Part shown: positions 33,830-40,975 of the stretch, in pieces | Layout: the number at the start of each line of letters is the position of its first letter | Position numbering within the stretch: the stretch's first letter is position 1 | Source: an uncultured Bacilli bacterium | GTDB lineage: Bacteria; Bacillota_I; Bacilli_A; RF39; UBA660 | Length of the DNA: 56,119 bases | Assembly (NCBI GenBank): GCA_947625505.1 | Contig: CANQON010000009.1 | Coordinates: forward strand, 1 to 56,119 | Direction of reading: 5' to 3' | Program-made: the position numbers and the translations under genes | Notes under the pieces: model-generated | The model's input: only the letters and a program-made list of their open reading frames with translations | What the model was told of the DNA's origin: nothing | Databases searched by the model: none

Positions 33830-34183
33830 TTAGTTTGAATTTTCAAACGATGTAATAGATAAATAGGTTTCAACAATTCCTCTGTCTATTAAAGGCACTA
33901 GATATTTCTGCATAAGTAATTTATCTTTTTTATTAAAATTATAAGTATAATTATCTAATAAATATTTTTTTGTATTAGAAAATGTTAAATATTCTTCTAG
34001 TTGTTCATCCAAGTCTTTTGGCTTACTTAAATTAACATTTAAATAATCAAAAGCTCCTTGTTTTAGACCATCTATATAGGCATTAGACATCATAGTATCA
34101 ATCTCATCAACTAAGTCATTTATTGATTTTGCATTTCTGATTTTTCTTTTTATCCTATTTTTTCTTAATCTTTCACTATCCAT
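33830..34183 (-). CDS. Hypothetical basic/helical element protein (117 aa)
   Basis: Unrecognised. Basic N-terminus (RLRKNRIKRKIRNAK) followed by helices. AAAGGAG eight bases before ATG 34,183 selects this start; the longer frame to 34,219 overlaps the gene upstream and lacks a site. Confidence 0.55.
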   Translation of the reverse strand: MDSERLRKNRIKRKIRNAKSINDLVDEIDTMMSNAYIDGLKQGAFDYLNVNLSKPKDLDEQLEEYLTFSNTKKYLLDNYTYNFNKKDKLLMQKYLVPLIDRGIVETYLSITSFENSN

Positions 34184-34196
34184 AAAAAATACTCCT

Positions 34197-34433
34197 TTAT
34201 TTTTTATTAGTTTCAGCATATTTACTAACAGCTAACAATAGTCTAGGTTTTTCCATTGTTTGATTTTCAACATCCATTTGATCTATAATAGGTTGGATAA
34301 AATGTAATTCATCAATATCAGTTGTTGTTTCTTTTAAAGGTTTTAATGTGTTAGAAAACTCATTAATTTGTATCTTTATTTCTACCTCACCTTTATATCT
34401 TCTTAAAATCTTTCTTAATTCTTTTACTTTCAT
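34197..34433 (-). CDS. Hypothetical small element protein (78 aa)
   Basis: Unrecognised. N-terminus MKVKELRKILRRYKGEVEIKI resembles a short helix then strand. Overlaps the sigma factor stop by four bases (ATGTATGTATG context after AGGGAG). Function unknown. Confidence 0.55.
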   Translation of the reverse strand: MKVKELRKILRRYKGEVEIKIQINEFSNTLKPLKETTTDIDELHFIQPIIDQMDVENQTMEKPRLLLAVSKYAETNKK

Positions 34434-34978
34434 ACATACATCTCCCTTTCTAAATAAACTTTTAATTTGTTTTTTATTAATCTTAATTTTTTAGATATTT
34501 GTGCTTGACTACTATTTAAAATACTAGCAATTTCTTTTTGTGACATATTTTCTTTAAAAATACTAATAAATATAAATTTTTCTTCTTCCACTAAAGCTTC
34601 CATAAAAGTCTTAATATTCTTTTGTAGTAATTCAAAACTGAATTCATCTTCAATATTTACATTAGACGGAATTAAATCCATTAACCTCACATTCTCATCA
34701 TTATTAGTGAATGTACTTTCTAAAGATATTGAATTGGATAAATCAACATAGTGTTTTTCTTTTCTTAATTGACAAAGCAACTCGTTTTTTATACAACTAG
34801 TGAGATATGTTGATAATGAATAACCTTTTGATGAATCAAAAGATTTACAACCTTTACATAAACCAACCAGTCCAACATCATAATAATCTTCAACAGGTTT
34901 CAAATATAACTTATTGATTACAAAATAAACCAGTTTCGTATTATTTAAAACCATTTGCTCATAGTTAGAATTAAACAT
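34430..34978 (-). CDS. Element-encoded sigma-70-family factor
   Basis: A 182-residue sigma factor: region 2 (NTKLVYFVINKLY, YYDVGLVGLCKGCKSFDSSKGYSLSTYLTSCIKNEL) and region 4 (FISIFKENMSQKEIASILNSSQAQISKKLRLI). No region 1 or 3, so it resembles sporulation-type or phage sigma factors. ATG 34,978 follows AGGTGATGATA. It likely directs transcription of later element operons; the promoters it reads are not known. Confidence 0.88.
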   Translation of the reverse strand: MFNSNYEQMVLNNTKLVYFVINKLYLKPVEDYYDVGLVGLCKGCKSFDSSKGYSLSTYLTSCIKNELLCQLRKEKHYVDLSNSISLESTFTNNDENVRLMDLIPSNVNIEDEFSFELLQKNIKTFMEALVEEEKFIFISIFKENMSQKEIASILNSSQAQISKKLRLIKNKLKVYLEREMYV

Positions 34979-34987
34979 TATCATCAC

Positions 34988-35206
34988 CTAACTTACTTCT
35001 GTCATTACAGCTTTTAATCTATGCCTAAACTCATAACGATTATCATAAAAAACTAGTTTTCCACAACCTTGACATATCCTAGGCCTTTTTGCTGATATGT
35101 AAAATTTATTATTATAGCCACAATATGGGCAAGATTTTGAATGACTTAAACAATAAATTTGATAATTTTTATTTTTCTTTATTTTATAGTAATAATTACT
35201 TTTCAT
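34988..35206 (-). CDS. Small zinc-ribbon protein (72 aa)
   Basis: Two CxxC knuckles (CPYCGYNN near residue 26 and CQGCGKL near residue 45) in a basic protein, so a zinc ribbon that may bind nucleic acid. GGAGATAAGTTCAA precedes the ATG, which overlaps the previous gene's end by 11 bases. Directly upstream of the sigma factor gene, so a role in transcription is possible. Confidence 0.6.
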   Translation of the reverse strand: MKSNYYYKIKKNKNYQIYCLSHSKSCPYCGYNNKFYISAKRPRICQGCGKLVFYDNRYEFRHRLKAVMTEVS

Positions 35207-35531
35207 TTGAACTTATCTCCTTCATAAAATTTGTTTGTCTCATAAAAACCTTTGTTTGAGAATCATTAGTTTGCTGTTCAATTACTGGTAATGTGTTAAT
35301 GTTATTAATATTAAGGTTATTTTCGCTATTTCTTCTAATAAAATCAGTAAAAATAGCAATTAATGATGCATTATGTTCTAGTCCCTGAAATAGATACTTT
35401 CGTTTCGATAATGAATGATTATTATTTAAATTGAGATAATTAACCATTTGTTGAAATAAAATTTTTAAATCATCTTCATTTAATTTTTTCATCTCAATTA
35501 GTAAATCTACAGGAATTATTATTTCTTTCAT
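35196..35531 (-). CDS. First gene of the leftward element operon (hypothetical, 111 aa)
   Basis: Begins MKEIIIPVDLLIEMKKLNED, helical, with an Asn-rich middle. No family recognised. GGAGGTG lies four bases before ATG 35,531. It follows the attenuator hairpin at 35,551-35,601 and is thus the first product of the leftward transcript; a regulatory role would fit but is not shown. Confidence 0.55.
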   Translation of the reverse strand: MKEIIIPVDLLIEMKKLNEDDLKILFQQMVNYLNLNNNHSLSKRKYLFQGLEHNASLIAIFTDFIRRNSENNLNINNINTLPVIEQQTNDSQTKVFMRQTNFMKEISSNEK

Positions 35532-35550
35532 ATACACCTCCAACTATGCA

Positions 35551-35601
35551 AAAAAAGCCTAGTCTAATGGCTACTTCCAAAAATTACCACTAAACTAGAC
35601 T
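35551..35601 (-). terminator. Attenuator hairpin at head of leftward operon
   Basis: Read leftward, the arms AGTCTAGTTTAGTGG and CCATTAGACTAGGCT pair over 15 positions with two G-T pairs and one mismatch, then a seven-T run. It sits between the operon's presumed promoter and its first gene, so read-through must be controlled. Confidence 0.65.
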
Positions 35602-35677
35602 TTACAATAAATTATAAATAGTGTATAATCAAGTTGATTACTAATTAAGTGACAACTTTTTTAGTAGTTGATTTTCG

Positions 35678-35723
35678 AATAGATAATGTTTACTCGCCAA
35701 AGTACCAACATTATCTATTTTTT
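35678..35723 (+). terminator. Hairpin with T run facing the repressor side
   Basis: Arms AATAGATAATGTT and AACATTATCTATT (13 bp, perfect) around a 16-base loop, then a run of T on the + strand. It could stop rightward read-through or act in the leftward leader RNA. Confidence 0.65.
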
Positions 35724-35742
35724 TACTAAGCATTTTAATTTG

Positions 35743-35764
35743 TATATTCTCGATCGAGAATATA
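35743..35764. promoter_or_regulatory. Perfect 22-bp palindromic operator
   Basis: Half-site TATATTCTCGA followed directly by its exact complement. Located in the divergent control region; a natural binding site for the S24-family repressor encoded at 36,009. It lies where a leftward promoter (TATAGT/TATATT-type boxes at 35,763-35,775) would be blocked. Confidence 0.65.
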
Positions 35765-35954
35765 TACTATATGTTGTCATACCAACTTCTAGTCTATCTT
35801 TTTTTAAATAACTCATATAAATTTCCTTTCTAGTAGTTGAAATTAGCTTTGTTAAATCTTGATTACATTAACATTGTAATATATTTCTATAGACTTTGTC
35901 AATACCTTTTTTCAAAAAATAATTATATTGAGTTTATAAAAATATATTTTAGTA

Positions 35955-35984
35955 TTGGAAAACAATTAAAAAGTGTGATATAAT
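35955..35984 (+). promoter_or_regulatory. Promoter of the S24 repressor gene
   Basis: -35 TTGGAA, 18-base spacer, perfect -10 TATAAT, followed by AGGAGG and the ATG at 36,009. Confidence 0.7.
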
Positions 35985-36008
35985 TTTTTTAGGAGGAATT
36001 TAAAAAAT

Positions 36009-36644
36009 ATGACTTTAAAAGAAAAAATTGATGCTTATCTATTAGAAAATAAGAAAAATTGTCCCACACTAAAAGATTTGGCAAGAAAATCTGGAATAAC
36101 CTATGTAACACTACACAATTGGTATACAAACGATGTCAATTTTACAGAAAACAGAACTATTAAAGAAGTCAGAAAACTCGCCGATACTTTAGGATGTACT
36201 TTCGATTATTTGGTCGATGATTCAAAGAATGTTGAGGAAAAAGCAATATCTATACCTATACTAGGATCTATTAAAGCGGGAGTGCCTATTGAAGCACAAA
36301 CTGATTTACAAGGTGAAGTATTGATTCCATATAATTGGACGAGAGGTAATAAAAAATTCTTTGCATTAAGAATAAGTGGTGATTCCATGTCACCAAATTA
36401 TAAAGATAAAGATATTGTTGTTTTTGAAAAGAATGATGACTTAGAGAAACAAAAAGGTAAAGATTGTGCTGTTATTTTAAATAACGGAGACACAACTTTT
36501 AAAAAAATTATCGTTGAGGATAATAGTTTGATTTTGCAACCATATAACAGTCAATATACACCTTTATTCTTTTCAGCAGAAGAAGTAGTTGATAAAGAAG
36601 TTAAAATTATTGGTATTGCTAGGGAAACAAGAAGAACCCATTAA
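36009..36644 (+). CDS. LexA/CI-like S24 repressor
   Basis: A 211-residue self-cleaving repressor. The N-terminal helix-turn-helix lies at residues 18-60 (TLKDLARKSGITYVTLHNWY). The Ala-Gly cleavage site is in SIKAGVP (about residue 88), the catalytic Ser in SGDSMSP (about residue 124) and Lys in TTFKKI (about residue 162). Known members are inactivated by RecA during DNA damage, so this is the likely switch that releases element genes. It is the only rightward gene of the element and diverges from the conjugation operon. Confidence 0.92.
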   Translation: MTLKEKIDAYLLENKKNCPTLKDLARKSGITYVTLHNWYTNDVNFTENRTIKEVRKLADTLGCTFDYLVDDSKNVEEKAISIPILGSIKAGVPIEAQTDLQGEVLIPYNWTRGNKKFFALRISGDSMSPNYKDKDIVVFEKNDDLEKQKGKDCAVILNNGDTTFKKIIVEDNSLILQPYNSQYTPLFFSAEEVVDKEVKIIGIARETRRTH

Positions 36645-36690
36645 AATAATGATAAGAAAAAAAGTTGAGAGGGAAAAATAAAACATTACA

Positions 36691-36721
36691 AAAAAAGGTA
36701 TAGCATAAATAGCTATACCTT
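36691..36721. terminator. Bidirectional terminator between repressor and methyltransferase
   Basis: Arms AAGGTATAGC and GCTATACCTT, 10 bp, 7-base loop, A run before and T-rich after. It overlaps the methyltransferase stop codon. Confidence 0.7.
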
Positions 36722-37426
36722 TAAATTTACTTTATAATTTTTTTCGAAATAGGATTCAATCTTTATGGCTTTGATTACTCCAAATTTATGATAATGATAT
36801 TTTAAATTACCAATATGAGGACATGAATTAATTGATTTTCTATTTTCTACAATTGATAAAATCTTCCAATTTTCAGAAAAATATTTTTTCATTTGTCCTA
36901 AACTCAAATACATATTATTATTGTCGTAGTTACTATTTGATAACAAATATCTTATATAAATTAAACCATTATTTTTTACAGCTTTTTGAAGTTTCTTTAT
37001 TTTATAGTCCATAGGAATATTTGCATACTCTAATCGATTTAAAACACAGTTCACGTATACAATATCATACTGAATAGCATTTTTCTCAAAAAAATTTTGA
37101 TTTAATAAAGTAACTCTATTTTGTAACTTTTCCAAATTTATACGATCTTGAGCGCCATAAATAGTCCTAGTTTGAACTATAATAGATTTTCTTTGTCCTA
37201 AAACAGGATAATCAACATGGCCTCCATATAAATAGATAGGATTTAATTCATACGCATAAACATAATACCCCTTCTTTAAAAAAGGTATTGTATATAATCC
37301 GTCAAGGCATCCAACATCACATATTTTTAATGACTTTTCATAATTTTTTTCTATGTATTTTAATAAATTATAAAAATTGGTTGGCAAGCGTCCAAAAGAA
37401 CTTGCCTTAGTTACAACAGAACCCAT
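36713..37426 (-). CDS. Class I SAM-dependent methyltransferase-like protein
   Basis: A 237-residue protein with motif I ICDVGCLDGLYTIPFLKKGY (about residues 35-54) followed by an acidic residue in VYAYELNP, and YDIVYVNCVLNRLEY at the motif IV position. This is a Rossmann-fold methyltransferase; substrate unknown. It lacks DNA methylase catalytic motifs such as NPPY. TTGGAGG precedes the ATG. It lies between the repressor and the cotE junction, so it is the outermost gene of the element or was acquired with it. Confidence 0.75.
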   Translation of the reverse strand: MGSVVTKASSFGRLPTNFYNLLKYIEKNYEKSLKICDVGCLDGLYTIPFLKKGYYVYAYELNPIYLYGGHVDYPVLGQRKSIIVQTRTIYGAQDRINLEKLQNRVTLLNQNFFEKNAIQYDIVYVNCVLNRLEYANIPMDYKIKKLQKAVKNNGLIYIRYLLSNSNYDNNNMYLSLGQMKKYFSENWKILSIVENRKSINSCPHIGNLKYHYHKFGVIKAIKIESYFEKNYKVNLKV

Positions 37427-37483
37427 ATATTACCTCCAATGAATAAAAATACGGTTTTTACCCCAGAAAGTAATAAAATCCAA

Positions 37484-37642
37484 TCAAATTTTTTTATCAC
37501 CAATTTCCAAGAGATGATTGATAACCCAACAACCTAAAATCGTATCAGGATTATTATCAACATCAATCGTATACATATTTTTAAATGCTTTCTTTCCTTT
37601 ACCTATAATAGCTTTAGTTACTATTTCTTTATACAAGGCCAT
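37484..37642 (-). pseudogene. cotE: 5' fragment of cotE (outer spore coat protein), split by insertion
   Basis: The 52-codon frame starts MALYKEIVTKAIIGKGKKAF and continues through PDTILGCWVINH, matching the N-terminal 43 residues of CotE (B. subtilis: YREIITKAVVAKGRK, SSILGGWIINH). CotE is about 180 residues; here, after INH the frame reads LLEIGDKKI and stops. CotE directs assembly of the outer spore coat. The start is supported by GGGAG nine bases upstream. Its place next to the miaB locus matches the B. subtilis order miaB-ymcA-cotE-mutS, so this is the native locus. The rest of cotE is not in the window. Confidence 0.88.
37505..37520. other. Chromosome/element junction (attachment site) in cotE
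   Basis: CotE similarity ends at the His codon at 37,514-37,516. Sequence to the left is unrelated to CotE and leads into element genes. The exact core and the matching left junction cannot be defined from this window. Confidence 0.6.
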
Positions 37643-37706
37643 TTTATCACTCCCTAATTTAATATATGCTAATAAACAAAAAATGTACAAAAAAAATAGA
37701 CTAAGT

Positions 37707-39290
37707 CTATTTTTTATATGTATCATAATTACCTATATATTTAGTTAATTTATAATCTTTTAATTCAACAATATTATTAGCTACTTTATTAATAAAATAA
37801 CGATCATGAGAAACAAACAGGATTGTACCTTGAAAATTAATTAAAGCATTTTCCAAGACTTCTCTTGTATCAATATCAATATGATTAGTAGGTTCATCTA
37901 GAACTAAAAAGTTATATTTACTCTGAATTAAGCAAAATAATTTTAATCTTACTTTTTCTCCTCCCGATAAATATTTAATCTTCTTATATATATTTTCACC
38001 TACAAATAAGAACTTGAATAAAGCACTCCTTAAATGTTCTTCATCACCAATAAAATATTTTCTAGCTTCTTCATAAATATTTAAATTAGGATTTTCAAAA
38101 GTAATTTCTTGAGGAATATAGCCTAATAAAATATTTGTACCTAATTTAATATGAGGATTACCTTTTAATATTTCTTTTATTAAAGTACTTTTACCTGTTC
38201 CATTATTACCAATAATACATATTTTATCTTGATACATTATATTTAAATTAACTTTATCTAATAATATTTTATCTTTAAAAGCTAAATCTAAGTCTTTAAT
38301 AATTAGTACTTGATTTCCTCCTCTTACATTACTATTAAAATCAATATGAATATTTTTCTTTTCTTCTGGTTTATCTAGTTTTTCCATTTTCTCTAATCGT
38401 TTCTTAATACTAGCTGCCCTTCTAAAGAATATTTCTCCTCCACTAGGTCCACATAATTTACCATATTCTTGTAATCTTTTAATAGCTTTTTTCATAGCGT
38501 CAATTATTTTTTGTTGATCTTTATAATTTTTAAATTCTAATAATAATCTATTTTCATTTTCTTTAATAAAATAGCTATAATTACCAAAATATGTTTCAAT
38601 GCCTCTTTTCGTTAATAAAATTGTTTTATTAGTAACAATATCTAAGAAGTAACGATCATGAGAAACAACAATGATACTACCATTATAATTTTTTAAATAT
38701 TTTTCTAACCATTCAATTCTTTTAATATCTAAATGATTAGTAGGTTCATCAAGAAGTAAGATATCTGGATTTATTAATAATAAACGAATTAAAGAACAAA
38801 TAGTTTTTTCTCCTCCTGATAAAGTATCAAAGTCTCTTTTTAACATTTCATCAGTAATATTAAAGGCTGAAATAACTTTACTTATTTTCGTTTCAAATTC
38901 ATATCCCCCTAAATTAATAAATCTTTGTTGTAATTTATAATATTTATTAATTACTTTTATATCACTACTAAGATTATTTTCTAATTTTTGTAATTTATCT
39001 TTTAAATCTAATAATTCTTTAAAAGTATCATAAATATAATCCTTAACACTGCCATTACATGAAATAGGTATTTGACTTAGATATCCTAAACTAGCTCCTT
39101 TTCTTAAAGCTACATTACCACTATTTATGTTTTCTATGCCTACAATTATTTTTAATAAAGTACTTTTACCACATCCATTAGATCCGATTAAGGCTACTTT
39201 ATCTCCTTTATTTATTGTTAAATCAATATTATTTAAAACTTTATCAAAACCATAAGATTTATTTACCTTACTTAAATTAATATCTATCAT
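37707..39290 (-). CDS. ABC-F family ATPase (ribosome protection or translation factor)
   Basis: About 527 residues with two ATPase domains: Walker A GSNGCGKST, signature LSGGEK, Walker B LLLDEPTNHLD in the first; GNNGTGKST, LSGGEK and LVLDEPTNHID in the second. The interdomain linker (about residues 230-310) is charged. No membrane segments, so it is a soluble ABC-F that acts on the ribosome. The leader attenuator upstream suggests the antibiotic-resistance type rather than a housekeeping member. ATG 39,290 (MIDINLSK) is preferred; in-frame TTG/ATG codons upstream lie in the terminator hairpin. Confidence 0.9.
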   Translation of the reverse strand: MIDINLSKVNKSYGFDKVLNNIDLTINKGDKVALIGSNGCGKSTLLKIIVGIENINSGNVALRKGASLGYLSQIPISCNGSVKDYIYDTFKELLDLKDKLQKLENNLSSDIKVINKYYKLQQRFINLGGYEFETKISKVISAFNITDEMLKRDFDTLSGGEKTICSLIRLLLINPDILLLDEPTNHLDIKRIEWLEKYLKNYNGSIIVVSHDRYFLDIVTNKTILLTKRGIETYFGNYSYFIKENENRLLLEFKNYKDQQKIIDAMKKAIKRLQEYGKLCGPSGGEIFFRRAASIKKRLEKMEKLDKPEEKKNIHIDFNSNVRGGNQVLIIKDLDLAFKDKILLDKVNLNIMYQDKICIIGNNGTGKSTLIKEILKGNPHIKLGTNILLGYIPQEITFENPNLNIYEEARKYFIGDEEHLRSALFKFLFVGENIYKKIKYLSGGEKVRLKLFCLIQSKYNFLVLDEPTNHIDIDTREVLENALINFQGTILFVSHDRYFINKVANNIVELKDYKLTKYIGNYDTYKK

Positions 39291-39304
39291 ATAATCACAT
39301 CCCA

Positions 39305-39400
39305 TCAAAAAAGACTATACATCTGTATAGTCTTAAATACAGATGTAGGCACGACGAAAACTCACACCTACATCTTAAATTTTTTTAGGATGTAAGTGTG
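39305..39400 (-). promoter_or_regulatory. Transcription attenuator controlling the ABC-F gene
   Basis: Four mutually exclusive pairings, in transcript order: A (39,400-39,389) with B (39,74-63 of the 39,3xx block, i.e. 39,374-39,363), 11 of 12 bp; B with C (39,349-39,342), 8 bp; C (39,346-39,337) with D (39,328-39,319), 10 bp; and the terminator 39,334-39,325 with 39,320-39,311, 10 bp plus a T run. A overlaps the end of the leader ORF. Normal translation covers A, so B:C and the terminator form; early ribosome stalling frees A:B and C:D, giving read-through. Confidence 0.78.
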
Positions 39401-39444
39401 ATACCATTTGTATACATGATTTTTTTACCAACATAATTTCTCAT
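39385..39444 (-). CDS. 19-residue leader peptide of the ABC-F gene
   Basis: Frame MRNYVGKKIMYTNGITLTS with stop TAA. A strong GAGGAG lies seven bases before the ATG. It directly precedes the attenuator hairpins, whose first arm overlaps its last codons. Known ABC-F and erm genes use such stalling peptides to sense antibiotics; the specific drug here is unknown. Confidence 0.75.
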   Translation of the reverse strand: MRNYVGKKIMYTNGITLTS

Positions 39445-39481
39445 GATATCACTCCTCATTAAAAATATATCATATCTTTTC

Positions 39482-40894
39482 TTATTTTACAACTTTTCCA
39501 TCAAGACTCCATGTCTTAATATCGGTTATTTCCACATCAACAATTTTGCCAATATTATCTTCACTACCATCAACATTAACAAGTTTCATCGTATCAGTAT
39601 AACCAAATAAGTTACCTTTTTCACCAATACCTTCAATTAAAACTTTAACAACTTTATGAAGATATTTTTGATTATTTTTATTAGCAAATTCATTAACTAA
39701 TTCATTTAACTTATATAGTCTTTCTTCTTTTTCTTCTTTAGAGATATTATCTTGCATTTTAGCAGCAGGAGTACCCTCTCTAGGCGAGAAAATAAAAGTA
39801 AATGCTGAATCGTATTCACATTCTTTAACAACATCTAATGTATCATTAAAATCCTCTTCTGTTTCTCCAGGGAAACCAACAATAATATCTGTTGTAATCG
39901 CTACATCAGGTATTTCTTTTAATTTATGATATAAATCAAGATATTTTTCTTTTGTATATCTTCTACCCATTAGTTTTAATATCTTATCAGATCCACTTTG
40001 TAATGGTAAATGGATATAAGGCATAATATTATCATATTCTTTAATAGCGTTTATCATATCATCATCAAAGTCCCAAGGATGACTAGTCATAAAACGAATA
40101 CGAGGAATACCTGTCTTCGCTACATCACGTAATAAATCACCCATTTTATAATCAATACCTAAATCTTTACCATAAGCATTAACATTTTGCCCTAAAAGAG
40201 TTACTTCCTGATATCCCTCTTTAACTAAATCTTTAACTTCATTAATAATATATTCTGGTGTTCTACTTCTTTGTTTGCCTCTAGTATAAGGAACAATACA
40301 ATAAGTACAGAACTTATCACAACCATACATAATATTAACCCAAGCTTTATATTTAGAATCTCTTTTAACAGGGATATTTTCTAAAACATCGCCTTCAATA
40401 CTAAATACTTCTATTTCTTGTTCTTTTTTAGTCATACTATCAAATAAAATATTAGGCAAATTATAAATATTGTGTGTACCAAAAACAATGTCAACCCATT
40501 TATATTTATTTTTAATTTCTTTAACAACATTCTCTTCTTGAGCCATACATCCACATATACCACATATAATATGAGGTTTAGACTCTTTTAAATGTTTAAC
40601 TCTGCCTAAAAAGCCAAATACTTTATTATGAGCATTTTCTCTTATAGCGCAAGTATTAAGAAGTATTAAATCTGCATCTTCTAAATTATCTACTTCTTCA
40701 AAAGACATATCTTCTAAAATAGCTTTAATATTTTCTGAATCATGAACATTCATCTGACAACCATAAGTTTTAACATAATATTTCTTACCTTGTCCTAAAT
40801 CTTTTAGATTTTCTTTGACAATATAATCATTTGTTTTAATAAGTATTTCTTTACTAGTTCTTTTACGTGCTTCATTTAAATCTGGTAAATTCAT
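39482..40894 (-). CDS. miaB: tRNA-2-methylthio-N6-dimethylallyladenosine synthase
   Basis: Radical-SAM methylthiotransferase acting on tRNA position 37. The N-terminal UPF0004 domain supplies three cluster cysteines (YGCQMN, NTCAIR, CGCMAQ); the radical-SAM motif is GCDKFCTYCIVPYTRG (about residues 188-203); a TRAM domain ends the protein. About 470 residues, full length. ATG 40,894 (MNLPDLNEARK) is chosen for family agreement and GGAAGTGG upstream; the frame extends to 40,957 without a site. Confidence 0.96.
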   Translation of the reverse strand: MNLPDLNEARKRTSKEILIKTNDYIVKENLKDLGQGKKYYVKTYGCQMNVHDSENIKAILEDMSFEEVDNLEDADLILLNTCAIRENAHNKVFGFLGRVKHLKESKPHIICGICGCMAQEENVVKEIKNKYKWVDIVFGTHNIYNLPNILFDSMTKKEQEIEVFSIEGDVLENIPVKRDSKYKAWVNIMYGCDKFCTYCIVPYTRGKQRSRTPEYIINEVKDLVKEGYQEVTLLGQNVNAYGKDLGIDYKMGDLLRDVAKTGIPRIRFMTSHPWDFDDDMINAIKEYDNIMPYIHLPLQSGSDKILKLMGRRYTKEKYLDLYHKLKEIPDVAITTDIIVGFPGETEEDFNDTLDVVKECEYDSAFTFIFSPREGTPAAKMQDNISKEEKEERLYKLNELVNEFANKNNQKYLHKVVKVLIEGIGEKGNLFGYTDTMKLVNVDGSEDNIGKIVDVEITDIKTWSLDGKVVK

Positions 40895-40944
40895 ACAACC
40901 ACTTCCATTACTAAATATTATCATACATGGCATATTTTTACAAG

Positions 40945-40975
40945 AAAAAACATTCATTGTTTATTCAATGAATGT
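40945..40975 (-). terminator. Terminator after the GH25 lipoprotein gene
   Basis: Arms CATTCATTG and CAATGAATG, 9-bp perfect stem, then six T read leftward. Confidence 0.8.

Larger units (their letters stand above)
1..37513. mobile_element. Integrated conjugative element (left end outside window)
   Basis: A continuous block carries a complete conjugation gene set: relaxase with RHH accessory proteins, VirD4 coupling ATPase, VirB4, VirB6- and PrgI-like proteins, M23 hydrolase, TopB, primase, two SSBs, sortase and surface adhesin, sigma factor and S24 repressor. Nearly all of it is transcribed leftward. The right boundary is placed near 37,513, where the reading frame of cotE stops matching CotE. 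The left end and the recombinase are not in the window, so the integration class (serine or tyrosine) is unknown. Whether the methyltransferase at 36,713 is element cargo is inferred only from its position inside the boundary. Confidence 0.85.

Noticed and set aside
36713-37426. DNA methyltransferase of a restriction system
   Set aside because: Only the SAM-binding motif is present; NPPY/DPPY or PCQ-type catalytic motifs and a nuclease partner are missing.
37643-37726. N-terminal extension of the cotE fragment reaching to 37,726
   Set aside because: The extra 28 codons overlap the ABC-F 3' end, do not resemble CotE and lack a ribosome site; ATG 37,642 has GGGAG and matches the family start.
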